NCBI GenBank assembly: GCA_028869135.1
Contig: JAGWTC010000003.1
Coordinates: forward strand, 1-64,000
Direction of reading: 5' to 3'
Source: Rhodocyclaceae bacterium
Lineage (GTDB): Bacteria > Pseudomonadota > Gammaproteobacteria > Burkholderiales > Rhodocyclaceae
Length of the DNA: 64,000 nucleotides
A program made the position numbers and the translations under genes. The notes under the pieces were generated by a model. The model searched no databases. It had not been told where the DNA came from and worked only from the letters and a program-made list of their open reading frames with translations. Below are positions 17,002-26,115 of this stretch, in pieces (the stretch's first letter is position 1; each line of letters starts with the position of its first letter).

Positions 17002-17376
17002 ATGCGTAAGCCCCTCATCCTCGCCCTTGTCGCCATGGCCGGTATCGCCGGTGCCGGTGTCACCACCGCCTATGCCTACGAAGACGTCGGCACCACCTTC
17101 GGTCAGCTGGCCTACGACAGCCAGCCCAGCGCGAACGAGCGCGCACCGCTGGGTTATGCCGCCAATGCGCATGCCTCGCGCGCGGTTAATCTCGACAAGG
17201 GTGCCAAGTATCTCAACGTAACCCGCATGGAAACGGTTCAGATCAATGTCGGCGGGAAGTCGGTTGCCTGGACCTTCGATACGCTGGGGACTCCGGTTTT
17301 CCCGCTCTCGAAGATCATCCCTGGCGCGGAAGGTATTACCGTTTATGTGTCGGAAGACCCCAGCCAGCTAGGCTAA
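17002..17376 (+). CDS. czcE: CzcE-family periplasmic metal-binding protein
   Basis: 124 aa. A signal peptide (MRKPLILALVAMAGIAGAGVTTAYA, cleaved near 25) precedes a beta-rich domain with RAVNLDKGAKYLNVTRMETVQINVGGKSVAWTF, here quoted in parts: AKYLNVTRMETV and VAWTFDTLG. This matches CzcE of Cupriavidus metallidurans, a dimeric Cu-binding periplasmic protein. AGGAG lies 6 nt before the ATG. The gene is monocistronic, with its own CopR-like box, leader hairpin and terminator. Confidence 0.82.
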   Translation: MRKPLILALVAMAGIAGAGVTTAYAYEDVGTTFGQLAYDSQPSANERAPLGYAANAHASRAVNLDKGAKYLNVTRMETVQINVGGKSVAWTFDTLGTPVFPLSKIIPGAEGITVYVSEDPSQLG

Positions 17377-17387
17377 GCAACTCAAAC

Positions 17388-17410
17388 AAGAGGCCGGACA
17401 GGCCTCTTTT
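17388..17410 (+). terminator. Intrinsic terminator after czcE
   Basis: AAGAGGCC and GGCCTCTT form an 8-bp stem with a 5-nt loop, followed by TTTT ending at 17410. It lies 12 bp after the czcE stop. Confidence 0.85.
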
Positions 17411-17441
17411 GCTTTGGCCGACTGGCAAGGCAACTGCCACG

Positions 17442-17479
17442 CGATAATTAAGTCTTAACTTCGATAATTAAGTCTTAAC
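17442..17479 (+). repeat. Tandem repeat upstream of fic (two 18-bp copies, period 20)
   Basis: CGATAATTAAGTCTTAAC occurs at 17442-17459 and again at 17462-17479. The inner 14 bp reappear inverted after the fic gene at 18787-18800, and the 9-bp core again at 18721-18729. They look like binding sites for one regulator or boundary repeats of the fic cassette. Confidence 0.7.
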
Positions 17480-17551
17480 GGCGACTCCGCATTTTGGGTC
17501 AGGGCGCGGTGAATAAACCCACTAATCTCCGCAATTCTTGCATCGAATAAC

Positions 17552-17603
17552 TTGCGCATGCGGTGAATGTCGCCCATAATCACCGCATGAATAGCGGTGA
17601 TTA
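17552..17603 (+). promoter_or_regulatory. fic promoter with overlapping inverted repeats
   Basis: TTGCGC (17552-17557) and CATAAT (17575-17580) are 17 bp apart, placing the start point at about 17587, the A of the likely ATG. CATGCGGTGA at 17558-17567 pairs with TCACCGCATG at 17580-17589. The overlapping TAATCACCGC at 17577-17586 pairs with GCGGTGATTA at 17594-17603. A repressor bound here would cover the spacer, -10 and start. Confidence 0.7.
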
Positions 17604-18720
17604 CAAATACATCTGGCAAGCGAACGACTGGCCACAGTGGCAATACGACATTGCGGCCCTGGCCGATCAGTTGGCCAAAGTCAGCACGGCCCATGGCTGG
17701 CTGCACGGCCGGCTTGCAGACGTTGGTATCAATCTCAGGGATCAGGCCAGTCTCGATGTGCTGACCCAGGATGTCCTGAAAAGCAGCGAGATCGAGGGCG
17801 AGCACCTTGATCCCGACGCTGTCCGTTCGTCCATCGCGCGCCGGCTGGGCGTCGACATTGGCGCGCTTGCGCCCGTCGACCGCAACGTTGAGGGCGTGGT
17901 GGACATGGTGCTGGACGCCACAGGCAATGCTGCGGCGCCGATGACGGCTGGGCGCTTGTTTGGCTGGCATGCCGCTTTGTTCCCAACCGGGTACTCAGGT
18001 CTTTCCAAAATACGTGTGGGCGCCTGGCGCGATGATGCTCACGGCCCCATGCAAGTCGTCTCGGGACCGATCGGTCGCCAGCGGGTGCATTTTGAAGCGC
18101 CGCCGGCTGGAAAGCTTGAGTATGAAACCGCACGTTTCCTCGCATGGCTGGAGGCCGATACTGGGGAACCGGCGCTGATCAAAGCGGGACTCGGGCACTT
18201 GTGGTTCGTCACGATCCACCCGTTCGACGACGGGAACGGTCGCATCGCGCGTGCGCTGGGCGATCTCCTGTTGGCGCGTGCGGATGGCCAGCAGCAACGC
18301 TTCTATAGTCTGTCCGCACAAATTCAACGTGAACGAGCGGCTTATTACGACATCCTCGAAAAAACTCAAAAGGGTTCAATGGATGTCACCGCCTGGCTCT
18401 CGTGGTTTATGGATGCGCTGTTGCATGCATTTGGGCATGCGCAGGAGACGCTGGATGCTGTGCTCGCAAAGGCTCGCTATTGGCAGGCCTGGGCCGGGAT
18501 TCCGATGAACGAGCGGCAGACCAAGGTCTTGAACCGGCTGCTCGACGGTTTCGAAGGCAAGCTCACTTCCAGTAAGTGGGCGAAGCTTGCAAAGTGCTCT
18601 CAAGACACGGCGCTCCGCGACATCAAGGAGCTGCTGGATAGCGGTGTTCTCGCCAAGTCGGACAGTGGTGGGCGTAGCAGCAGCTATGATCTTGCCCCGC
18701 TTGGCGCGCCTTCGGCATGA
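17587..18720 (+). CDS. Fic-family protein with DUF4172 and C-terminal HTH
   Basis: 377 aa from the ATG at 17587; a GTG at 17563 in frame would add 8 residues. The N-terminal DUF4172-like segment (YIWQANDWPQWQYD) starts right after this ATG. The Fic active-site motif HPFDDGNGRIAR begins at H211, with all catalytic residues, so AMP-transfer from ATP to a protein hydroxyl is expected. The last 70 residues form a helix-turn-helix (WAKLAKCSQDTALRDIKELL). Neither start has a ribosome-binding site, consistent with a leaderless message. The target is unknown. It sits alone between czcE and copRS. Confidence 0.87.
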   Translation: MNSGDYKYIWQANDWPQWQYDIAALADQLAKVSTAHGWLHGRLADVGINLRDQASLDVLTQDVLKSSEIEGEHLDPDAVRSSIARRLGVDIGALAPVDRNVEGVVDMVLDATGNAAAPMTAGRLFGWHAALFPTGYSGLSKIRVGAWRDDAHGPMQVVSGPIGRQRVHFEAPPAGKLEYETARFLAWLEADTGEPALIKAGLGHLWFVTIHPFDDGNGRIARALGDLLLARADGQQQRFYSLSAQIQRERAAYYDILEKTQKGSMDVTAWLSWFMDALLHAFGHAQETLDAVLAKARYWQAWAGIPMNERQTKVLNRLLDGFEGKLTSSKWAKLAKCSQDTALRDIKELLDSGVLAKSDSGGRSSSYDLAPLGAPSA

Positions 18721-18800
18721 GTTAAGACTTTAACCGACAGCGCCAGGTCTGGCCCGCCGCCAAGCCTTGGAAACAGCCCCCGTGCCGTTAAGACTTAATT
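18721..18800 (+). repeat. Inverted copies of the fic upstream repeat
   Basis: GTTAAGACTTTAAC (18721-18734) begins at the base after the fic stop, and GTTAAGACTTAATT (18787-18800) is the exact reverse complement of the 14-bp core found twice before the gene. The fic gene is thus bracketed by the same element in opposite orientation. Confidence 0.65.
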
Positions 18801-18857
18801 CACGCAAATAGCGGCGCCATCTCGCAATGGTGTCCCTTACCAAGCCCGGACAAGTTC

Positions 18858-18885
18858 ATTACACTTTTGTCATCTTTGCGGTAAT
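18858..18885 (+). promoter_or_regulatory. CopR-like box upstream of copR
   Basis: ATTACACTTTTGTCAT followed by GTAAT eight bases later closely resembles the reverse complement of the box at 16886 (ATTACCTTTTCGTCAT ... GTAAT). It is about 50 bp before the copR start and suggests autoregulation by CopR. Confidence 0.55.
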
Positions 18886-18936
18886 TCAGGCTTCTCCCTA
18901 CACAATGGAGGCCATTCAATTGACGGGACAGCATTC

Positions 18937-19620
18937 GTGAAGCTTCTGGTCGTCGAAGACGAACCCAAAACCGGTGATTACGTTCGGCAAGGCCTGATTG
19001 AGGCCGGGTTTATCGTCGATCTGGTTCGTGACGGTGCGGACGGTCTCCATTTGGCCTTGACCGAGGCCTACGATCTGCTAATCCTCGATGTCATGCTGCC
19101 GAAATTGAATGGTTGGCAGATCCTCGGCGGCATCCGCAAGGCGGGTAAAGACACGCCGGTGCTCTTCCTCACCGCCCGCGACGAGGTCGATGACCGGGTT
19201 CATGGCTTGGAGCTCGGCGCCGACGACTATCTGGTGAAGCCCTTTGTGTTTTCCGAATTGCTGGCGCGGGTACGCACGCTGCTACGCCGGGGAAGCAAGG
19301 TAAAGGAATCCGAAATGCTCAGGGCCGGTGATTTGGAGCTGGACCTCCTGCGCCGGCGCGTTACCCGGGCGGGGCGGCGGATTGAGCTGACGGTAAAAGA
19401 ATTTTCCTTGCTTGAACTACTCATGCGGCGCCAGGGTGAAGTCTTGCCGCGTTCTCTCATCGCCTCCCAAGTCTGGGACATGAATTTTGACAGCGACACC
19501 AACGTCATTGACGTCGCGGTGCGCCGCTTGCGGGCGAAAATTGACGATGACTTCGAACAGAAGCTGATTCATACCGCCCGAGGGATGGGCTACGTCCTTG
19601 AGGCGCCGACATGCAGCTAG
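18937..19620 (+). CDS. copR: Copper-responsive response regulator (OmpR family)
   Basis: 227 aa. The receiver domain has acidic pocket E7/D8, phosphoacceptor D51 (LLILDVMLP) and K102-type lysine in DDYLVKPF. The C-terminal winged helix ends with GMGYVLEAP, typical of CusR/CopR/PcoR. Acts in the cytoplasm to activate cop (and perhaps cus, csp, czcE) promoters. The start is GTG at 18937. It overlaps copS by 10 bp. Confidence 0.95.
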   Translation: MKLLVVEDEPKTGDYVRQGLIEAGFIVDLVRDGADGLHLALTEAYDLLILDVMLPKLNGWQILGGIRKAGKDTPVLFLTARDEVDDRVHGLELGADDYLVKPFVFSELLARVRTLLRRGSKVKESEMLRAGDLELDLLRRRVTRAGRRIELTVKEFSLLELLMRRQGEVLPRSLIASQVWDMNFDSDTNVIDVAVRRLRAKIDDDFEQKLIHTARGMGYVLEAPTCS

Positions 19621-21002
19621 GCCGCCGTCACTCCATCACCTTTCGACTGACTGCATGGATCGCCAGTGCGACCACGGCCATCCTGCTGGGGCTGGGCATT
19701 CTGATCGGTCAAGCCATAGAGCAACACTTTCATCGGCAGGATATGGCGCTGCTGACCGGGAAACTGGCGTTGGTGGAACACTTGCTTGAAGAGTCCGAAC
19801 AGAAGCGTCCCATCCATAATCTACCCGCCCTCCTGGACGATGCCCTGATCGGCCACCACGGACTCGGGGTGCAGGTGGCAACGCCGAATAGCGTGCTTTA
19901 TCGTTCGAAAGACGGCGTTTTCCCGCAAGGGGCAGCTGATTTTGCAGCGCCAGACAAGCCTCGATCTTTTGTTTTCGAGGGGCCGGAACAGCGGATGTTC
20001 AAGGCAGAAGTTGCATTAGTCGAGCCTAGCGGCACGCCCGAGCGCTACAGCGTGACGATTACGACCGACGTTTCTGATCATGTGGCCTTTATGCGCTCGT
20101 TCAGCGTCACGCTGTGGACCGTTGTCGGATTGGCGGCCTTATTGGCCGGGTTCGTCGTTTGGTATGTCGCGCGCAGAGAATTGTCGCCATTGAAGACGAT
20201 CCGCGCTGAAGCCGAGCGCATCACCGCGCAGCGCCTGGATCGCCGAATCTCTACGGACTTAGTGCCTGTAGAGCTGGTCGGACTGGTCGGAACGCTGAAT
20301 GACATGCTGGCGCGCCTTGAGGAGGCATTCCAGCGTCTATCTGACTTCTCTTCGGACCTTGCGCATGAGCTTAGAACCCCGGTTACGAACTTGCTGACCG
20401 AGACCCAAGTCAGCCTGTCCAAGGTTCGCAGCGTCGAGCAGTATCAGGACATCTTGCTATCCAATGCTGAGGAGCTCGAACGGATGGCGCGCATGATCAG
20501 CGACATGCTGTTCCTGGCCAAGTCGGATAACACGCTCCTGGTACCCAATCGAGAGCCGTTGGATTTGGCGGTCGAGCTAGATAACTTGCTCGACTTCTAC
20601 GAAGCCCTGGCTACCGACAAGGGAATTCGTCTGGTTCGCCACGGAGAAGCCACGATTGAGGGAGACCGGCTCATGTTGAGGCGAGCATTGGTCAATCTCA
20701 TGTCCAATGCTGTCCGCTACACCCCGGCCGGTGAGGAAATCCAGGTAACCCTGACAGAAGCTCAGGAGACGGTAACGATCGCTGTTAGCAATCCTGGCCC
20801 AGAGATTCCTGCCGAACATTTACCGCGCTTGTTTGACCGTTTTTACCGAGTCGATGATGCCCGACAGCGGCTCGCCGAAGGAACCGGCCTTGGCCTTGCC
20901 ATTGCGTATTCCATCGTACGAGCGCACCATGGAAACATTGCGGTGCAGTCGAAGGATGGCATAACGCGCTTTGAGATCAGCCTCCCTAAGGTACCTACCT
21001 AA
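19611..21002 (+). CDS. copS: Heavy-metal sensor histidine kinase
   Basis: 463 aa inner-membrane kinase. Two membrane helices (about 13-33 and 163-186) enclose a periplasmic sensor domain. A HAMP domain (about 187-240), phosphoacceptor H252 ([10 protein letters not shown]), N box ([11 protein letters not shown]) and G boxes ([13 protein letters not shown]) complete it. The layout matches CusS/CopS of the TIGR01386 type, which sense periplasmic Cu(I)/Ag(I). It pairs with the overlapping copR. Confidence 0.94.
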   Translation: MQLGRRHSITFRLTAWIASATTAILLGLGILIGQAIEQHFHRQDMALLTGKLALVEHLLEESEQKRPIHNLPALLDDALIGHHGLGVQVATPNSVLYRSKDGVFPQGAADFAAPDKPRSFVFEGPEQRMFKAEVALVEPSGTPERYSVTITTDVSDHVAFMRSFSVTLWTVVGLAALLAGFVVWYVARRELSPLKTIRAEAERITAQRLDRRISTDLVPVELVGLVGTLNDMLARLEEAFQRLSDFSSDLAHELRTPVTNLLTETQVSLSKVRSVEQYQDILLSNAEELERMARMISDMLFLAKSDNTLLVPNREPLDLAVELDNLLDFYEALATDKGIRLVRHGEATIEGDRLMLRRALVNLMSNAVRYTPAGEEIQVTLTEAQETVTIAVSNPGPEIPAEHLPRLFDRFYRVDDARQRLAEGTGLGLAIAYSIVRAHHGNIAVQSKDGITRFEISLPKVPT

Positions 21003-21005
21003 GAA

Positions 21006-21034
21006 TTGACACCTTAATCACCCTTTTCTAGACT
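21006..21034 (+). promoter_or_regulatory. Promoter for the cop operon
   Basis: TTGACA (21006-21011), a 17-bp spacer and TAGACT (21029-21034) lie between copS and the small gene at 21058. This allows the structural genes to be transcribed separately from copRS. No full CopR-like box is visible here. Confidence 0.55.
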
Positions 21035-21057
21035 CACACGACTCAACCGACACCCTC

Positions 21058-21438
21058 ATGTTTAAGCGCCTCATTCTCTGGATCATGCTGATCGCGCTGC
21101 CGCTGCAAAGCTACGCAGCCGCAGCGATGATGCATTGCGCGCCGAGACATGAGGCGGCTGCGCAAGTGTCGGTGCATCACCATGACGATAACGACGGTAT
21201 GGCGATGCACAAGCATGCGGATGACGGCGCGTCGAAGGCCTCGGGCGCACATAGCGCCGCGAACAGTAAATGCAGTGCTTGCAGCACCTGCTGCCTGGTT
21301 GGCATGGCCGCTACGAACTCGATAGCGGTGGCACCGACCTTGGACGGTACGCCGGTACTCGTCCCCCATCCTGAGCTGGCCTTGCCCAGCGTCGTACTCG
21401 AGGGCCAGAAGCGTCCCCCCCGACCCTCGATCGCTTAG
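21058..21438 (+). CDS. Small secreted His/Cys-rich protein at the head of copA
   Basis: 126 aa. A signal sequence (MFKRLILWIMLIALPLQSYA) is followed by His-rich segments (VHHHDDNDGMAMHKHADDG) and a Cys cluster (KCSACSTCC). It is 78 bp before copA. The layout mirrors the protein at 6704-7075 before cusF: both have a leader with I/LPLQ, clustered Cys and a tail lacking motifs. Likely a periplasmic copper-binding accessory, but the role is inference. Confidence 0.72.
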   Translation: MFKRLILWIMLIALPLQSYAAAAMMHCAPRHEAAAQVSVHHHDDNDGMAMHKHADDGASKASGAHSAANSKCSACSTCCLVGMAATNSIAVAPTLDGTPVLVPHPELALPSVVLEGQKRPPRPSIA

Positions 21439-21516
21439 TAAATCCGCGTGGCGGAGGTTTCCCTCCGTCCGTTTTTACCCGACAGCATCTCGCTGTCATT
21501 GCGAATCGAGGAAAAC

Positions 21517-23268
21517 ATGTCTCAGTTCTTTTTGCCGCGCCGCCGCTTTGTGCAGGGTTTGGTCGCCGGCGGCGTTATGGTCGGCCTATCGGGCCTGAAT
21601 GGCCCAACGTGGGCTAAAGCAGACCCAAAAAATACCCAGACCGGCTCGGCAGCAGTCTTGAGCGGCACCGAATTTGACCTGGTGATCGACGAGTCGATGG
21701 TCAATTTCACCGGAACCCCGCGTCTGGCCACCACCATCAACGGCACACTGCCTGGCCCCACGCTGCGCTGGCGCGAAGGCGATACCGTGACGATCCGCGT
21801 CACCAATCGATTGAATGAGCCAAGCTCGATTCACTGGCACGGCATCATCCTGCCGTTCCAGATGGACGGCGTCCCAGGCATTAGCTTCGATGGCATTCCT
21901 CCTGGCGCAACCTTCACCTACCGCTTCAAGGTAAGCCAGAGCGGTAGCTATTGGTATCACTCGCATTCCGGCATGCAGGAGCTGACCGGGATGTACGGCG
22001 GCATCATCATTGATCCTGCCGACAGCGCTAAAGACATTCGCGCTGACCGTGACTACACAGTTCTGCTCTCGGACTGGAGCGACGAAGATCCGATGCGAAT
22101 CCTGTCCAAGCTCATGGTGCAAGGCGACTACTACAACTACAACAAGCCGACAGTTGTCGATTTCTTCCGGGACGTTGCGCAAAACGGCGTGAAGCGTGCA
22201 ATGGACAAGCGCAAGATGTGGAACGAGATGCGCATGAGCCCGACGGACCTGGCGGATGTCTCCGGGGCCACGCTGACTTACCTCGTCAATGGCGTAACGC
22301 CGGCAGGCAACTGGATGGGCCAATTCAAACCGGGCGAAAAGGTACGTCTGCGCTTCATCAACGGTGCAGCCCATACCTTCTTCGACGTACGTATCCCGGG
22401 CCTAAAGCTCAAGGTTGTCCAGGTGGATGGCCAGAATATTGAGCCTGTGAGCGTTGACGATTTCCGCTTCGGCCCGGGCGAAACCTACGATGTGCTCGTC
22501 GAACCCAAGGATGACGCATACACCCTGTTCGCGCAGAGCATGGACCGGAGTGGTTATGCCCGTGGCACCCTGGCCGTCAAAGAAGGCCTGACTGCCCCCG
22601 TACCAGCTCTCGACAAAGTGGAGTGGCTGTCCATGAGCGACATGATGGGCAGTATGGGGGGCATGGGCGGAATGGGTGATATGGGCGGTATGGATGGAAT
22701 GGAAGGCATGAGCGGCATGAATGATGATCCGCTCAAGACCCCAAGTGCCACCGTCCGCCATGCCCGTACCGAGTATGGCGCTACCACCGATATGCGCGTG
22801 GACATGCCGCGCAACAACCTCGATGATCCAGGTGTCGGGCTCCGTAACAACGGCCGCCGGGTTTTAACGTTGGCGGACCTGCACACCATTGGTGGCCCGA
22901 TGGACCAGCGCGGCCCCAGCCGAGAGGTCGAACTTCACTTGACCGGAAATATGGAACGGTATGCCTGGTCCATGGACGGGGTGTCGTTTTCCGACTCGAC
23001 GCCCGTGCATTTCCGCCGCGGCGAACGCGTCCGTGTCATTCTGCACAATGACACGATGATGACGCATCCCATGCACATGCATGGTCTATGGAGCGAACTG
23101 GAAACACCCGAAGGGGAATTCCTCGCACGCCGCCATACGATCCCGGTTCAACCGGCACAACGCGTTAGTTTCCTTGTTACCGCAGATGCGCTCGGTCGCT
23201 GGGCATGGCACTGCCATCTCATGTTCCATATGGAAATGGGCATGTTCCGTGAGGTCGTCGTCGCATGA
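21517..23268 (+). CDS. copA: CopA/PcoA-type multicopper oxidase
   Basis: 583 aa. A twin-arginine leader (RRRFVQGLVAGGVMVGL) means folded export to the periplasm. Copper-site motifs are HWHG near the N-terminus, WYHSHSG, and C-terminal HPMHMHG and HCHLMFHMEMG. A Met/Gly repeat (MGSMGGMGGMGDMGG and onward, encoded at 22646-22720) is the Met-rich copper-loading loop. It oxidises Cu(I) to the less toxic Cu(II). GAGGAAAAC precedes the ATG at 21517; a longer frame from 21448 lacks this and would bury the Tat signal. Confidence 0.95.
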   Translation: MSQFFLPRRRFVQGLVAGGVMVGLSGLNGPTWAKADPKNTQTGSAAVLSGTEFDLVIDESMVNFTGTPRLATTINGTLPGPTLRWREGDTVTIRVTNRLNEPSSIHWHGIILPFQMDGVPGISFDGIPPGATFTYRFKVSQSGSYWYHSHSGMQELTGMYGGIIIDPADSAKDIRADRDYTVLLSDWSDEDPMRILSKLMVQGDYYNYNKPTVVDFFRDVAQNGVKRAMDKRKMWNEMRMSPTDLADVSGATLTYLVNGVTPAGNWMGQFKPGEKVRLRFINGAAHTFFDVRIPGLKLKVVQVDGQNIEPVSVDDFRFGPGETYDVLVEPKDDAYTLFAQSMDRSGYARGTLAVKEGLTAPVPALDKVEWLSMSDMMGSMGGMGGMGDMGGMDGMEGMSGMNDDPLKTPSATVRHARTEYGATTDMRVDMPRNNLDDPGVGLRNNGRRVLTLADLHTIGGPMDQRGPSREVELHLTGNMERYAWSMDGVSFSDSTPVHFRRGERVRVILHNDTMMTHPMHMHGLWSELETPEGEFLARRHTIPVQPAQRVSFLVTADALGRWAWHCHLMFHMEMGMFREVVVA

Positions 23269-23279
23269 GGAATCCAAAA

Positions 23280-24230
23280 ATGAAAAATCACCTGATGACC
23301 ATCATCGTTGCAGCGTTCGCGACGACTGGCGCTTCACTCGCCATGGCCCAAGAGATGGATCACAGCAAGATGGACCATGGCGCTATGGATCACAGTGCTA
23401 TGAACCATGACTCGATGGATCACGGTTCCATGGACCACGGAGCTATGGATCACGGCTCCATGAATATGGACATGAACATGCAAGGCGGCGCCGCGCCGCC
23501 CGATGCACGGGATCCGAATACCTATTCGAATGGTTACACCCTTCATAGCGGCGCATATGCACTGCCCGGTGGCCACGAAGCCATGGAGATGGGCGATGCC
23601 AAGAACTTCGCCGCGTTGCTGGTTGATCGCCTCGAGCGCAGCCATTCCAGTCAAAGCAATGCCACCGCTTACGAGCTGCAAGCCTGGTACGGCTCTGCAT
23701 TTAACAAGCTGACGCTCAAGGCCGAAGGTGAAGTGGCGGATAGCCGTGTCGAGGAGGCTCGGACTGAGCTGCTCTGGAGCCGCGCCTTTGCAACCTTCTG
23801 GGATACGCAGGTCGGCGTTCGAAACGACACAGGACATGACACTGCATCACGCAACTGGCTTGCCTTCGGCGTGCAGGGCCTGGCGCCGTATTGGTTTGAG
23901 GTCGATGCCACGGCGTATGTAGGACAGCACGGCCGTACCGCATTGCGCTTGTCAGCGGAGTACGAGCTTTTGCTGACGCAACGCCTGATTTTGCAACCTC
24001 GCATTGAGGCAAACCTCTACGGCAAGGAAGACACCGAAGCGGAAGTTGGGCGCGGGCTCTCCAATGGCACTGCTGGCTTGCGTCTGCGCTACGAGTTCAG
24101 CCGCCAGTTTGCGCCCTATATCGGCGTCGAGCGTCAACAGTATTTCGGCGATAGCGCCGACTTTGTTCAGGCGGCAGGTGGTCGGCGTGGTGAAACCCGT
24201 GTCGTCGCCGGTGTCCGTCTGTGGTTCTAA
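23280..24230 (+). CDS. copB: CopB/PcoB outer-membrane copper protein
   Basis: 316 aa from the ATG at 23280, which has GAGGA about 10 nt upstream; an in-frame ATG at 23265 overlapping the copA stop is the alternative. A signal peptide (to MAMAQ) is followed by repeats of the form MDHSKMDHGAM that bind copper, then a CopB beta-barrel ending with Phe (GVRLWF), as outer-membrane proteins do. It probably sequesters or exports copper at the outer membrane together with CopA. Confidence 0.94.
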   Translation: MKNHLMTIIVAAFATTGASLAMAQEMDHSKMDHGAMDHSAMNHDSMDHGSMDHGAMDHGSMNMDMNMQGGAAPPDARDPNTYSNGYTLHSGAYALPGGHEAMEMGDAKNFAALLVDRLERSHSSQSNATAYELQAWYGSAFNKLTLKAEGEVADSRVEEARTELLWSRAFATFWDTQVGVRNDTGHDTASRNWLAFGVQGLAPYWFEVDATAYVGQHGRTALRLSAEYELLLTQRLILQPRIEANLYGKEDTEAEVGRGLSNGTAGLRLRYEFSRQFAPYIGVERQQYFGDSADFVQAAGGRRGETRVVAGVRLWF

Positions 24231-24260
24231 ATTTTTCCCCAACCTAACAGGAGTTTCATC

Positions 24261-24644
24261 ATGAAAACGATCAATAACGCTTACCTCCGTAACACCATCG
24301 CCGGCCTCTGCGCGATGGTGAGTGCGGCTGCCTTCGCCCACCCGAAGCTGGTGTCCTCGACCCCGGCAGACCAATCAACTGGCGCGGCGCCGGCCAAGAT
24401 TGAGCTGCATTTCAATGAGGATCTGGTGACCCAGTTCTCCGGCGCAAAACTCACCATGACCAGCATGCCGGGCATGGACATGCCGATGAAAATGCCCGTT
24501 AAGGTCTCGCCGGGTGACGATGCTAAGACCATGGTCCTGACGCCTACCAGCCCGCTGCCGGCCGGTGGCTATCGTGTGGATTGGCGTGCCGTGTCCTCTG
24601 ACACCCACCCGATTACCGGCAATTTCTCCTTCACCGTGAAATAA
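24261..24644 (+). CDS. copC: CopC-type periplasmic copper carrier
   Basis: 127 aa. The signal peptide ends at AAAFA, leaving the mature N-terminal His (HPKLVSSTP) that ligates Cu(II) in CopC. The MPGMDMPMKMP loop is the Met-rich Cu(I) site, and DTHPITG supplies further His. It is followed 8 bp later by copD, its usual inner-membrane partner for copper uptake. AGGAG precedes the ATG. Confidence 0.95.
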   Translation: MKTINNAYLRNTIAGLCAMVSAAAFAHPKLVSSTPADQSTGAAPAKIELHFNEDLVTQFSGAKLTMTSMPGMDMPMKMPVKVSPGDDAKTMVLTPTSPLPAGGYRVDWRAVSSDTHPITGNFSFTVK

Positions 24645-24652
24645 GGCCAGAC

Positions 24653-25543
24653 ATGGATTTCGCCAGCACGCTCATACGTCTGGGGTTGTATCTCGATCTG
24701 GGCATCCTGTTCGGCCTGGCGTTCTTTGCCATGTACGCATTAAGCCCAGATGAGATGGCAACACCGTTCGGCAGGCGCTTGCGCTCGTGTGTAACCACCT
24801 TTGCAACACTCGGCATTGCTTTGTCCCTGCTGAATGTTGTGGTGATGGCCAAAAACATGAGTGGTGCGGACAGCTATGCCGAGATAGAGATGCACATGCT
24901 CAGCATGATTGTCAGTGGTACGGACTTCGGGCTGGCTTGGATTTGGCGGATGACAGCTTTGCTGGCTTGCCTAGGCTTTGTTTGGACAACCAAGTCTGGC
25001 CGGAGCACTTTCCTGTGCATTGGCGCCGGCGTGGCTATGGCCACGCTGGCCTGGGCCGGACATGCGGTGATGGATACTGGCATGCTGCGCTATGAGCACT
25101 TGGGTGTCGATATCGCACATTTACTGGCCGCCGCGACTTGGGCTGGGGCGCTGACCGCCTTCTTGATGTTGTCCCGAAACGTTTCGTCGGCGGCTTTGTT
25201 CAGTCGTACTACCAATGGATTTGCCCAGATTGGGTCGATTCTTGTCGGAGTGTTGGTGGTCACAGGTGCAATCAACTATTGGTTGATCGTGGGGCCGAAG
25301 CTGGCTGACAGCCTCTATGGTCTACTACTGCTTGTAAAGCTCGCACTGTTTGGGCTCATGCTAGGCCTGGCTGCTATCAATCGCTTCCGCCTTGCACCTA
25401 AGCTTGAGGCCGCGGTATCCCGTGGGGATCGTGAAGAAGCCATGCTTGCGTTGCGTCGTAGCATTGTCATCGAAGCCAGTGCAGCGACGCTCATTTTCGC
25501 GTTCGTGGCCTATCTAGGCTTGCAATCACCGAGCTCCGTTTAA
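24653..25543 (+). CDS. copD: CopD-type copper transport membrane protein
   Basis: 296 aa with about eight hydrophobic helices. Conserved His-containing segments include HAVMDTGM and HLLAAATWAGAL. It belongs to the CopD/YebZ family, which works with CopC to bring copper into the cytoplasm, probably for supply or sensing. The start follows copC by 8 bp, so both are in one transcript. Confidence 0.92.
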   Translation: MDFASTLIRLGLYLDLGILFGLAFFAMYALSPDEMATPFGRRLRSCVTTFATLGIALSLLNVVVMAKNMSGADSYAEIEMHMLSMIVSGTDFGLAWIWRMTALLACLGFVWTTKSGRSTFLCIGAGVAMATLAWAGHAVMDTGMLRYEHLGVDIAHLLAAATWAGALTAFLMLSRNVSSAALFSRTTNGFAQIGSILVGVLVVTGAINYWLIVGPKLADSLYGLLLLVKLALFGLMLGLAAINRFRLAPKLEAAVSRGDREEAMLALRRSIVIEASAATLIFAFVAYLGLQSPSSV

Positions 25544-25597
25544 GCAAAGCCTTCTGGTAGTGCTTATTTATAACGTTTCACACATTTGGACCGTACG

Positions 25598-26032
25598 ATG
25601 AAAAGACTGCTTGCTCCTCTCTCCTTGGTGCTTTCTATCGCTACGCCTGCTTGGGCAGAGGGTGGTGGCATCGTGGAGGTCTATAAGACGCCGAACTGTG
25701 GATGCTGTGCGAAATGGGTCCAGCACTTGCAGAAGGCTGGCTTTACCGTAAACACACATGACGTCGGTAACGTTACGCCAACCCGAGAAAAGCTTGGCAT
25801 GCCCGAAAGCTACGCTTCTTGCCATACCGCCAAGGTAGGCGGTTACGTCGTTGAGGGACATGTTCCGGCCGAAGATATCAAGCGCTTGCTCAAAGAACGG
25901 CCCGTGGCTATCGGCTTAGCGGCGCCTGGGATGCCGCAGGGTTCTCCCGGTATGGAAACCGCAACGCCAGCACCGTACGACACCTTATTAATTAAGCGCA
26001 ACGGTAGCTCTTCTGTTTATGCTCGGCACTGA
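25598..26032 (+). CDS. DUF411 (CopG-like) periplasmic copper protein
   Basis: 144 aa from the ATG at 25598 (an in-frame TTG at 25586 is less likely). A signal peptide ends at PAWAEG. The CxCC motif in YKTPNCGCCAKW and a later Cys/His (SYASCHTAKVGGY) are the DUF411 signature. Family members called CopG sit in cop operons and bind several Cu(I) ions with redox activity. The C-terminal 30 residues are Met/Pro-rich. It is 54 bp after copD. Confidence 0.88.
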   Translation: MKRLLAPLSLVLSIATPAWAEGGGIVEVYKTPNCGCCAKWVQHLQKAGFTVNTHDVGNVTPTREKLGMPESYASCHTAKVGGYVVEGHVPAEDIKRLLKERPVAIGLAAPGMPQGSPGMETATPAPYDTLLIKRNGSSSVYARH

Positions 26033-26115
26033 AGGCGAGCATGGTCCATTCGGCAAAAATGATGTGACACTGACATTGCGTTACCTCCAGGAAACCTAGC
26101 GAATCAGGAGTCGAT

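Noticed and set aside
23340-23475. Short repeated units that might be taken for a CRISPR or satellite
   Set aside because: They encode the MDHxxM repeats of CopB in frame; there are no spacers of uniform length.
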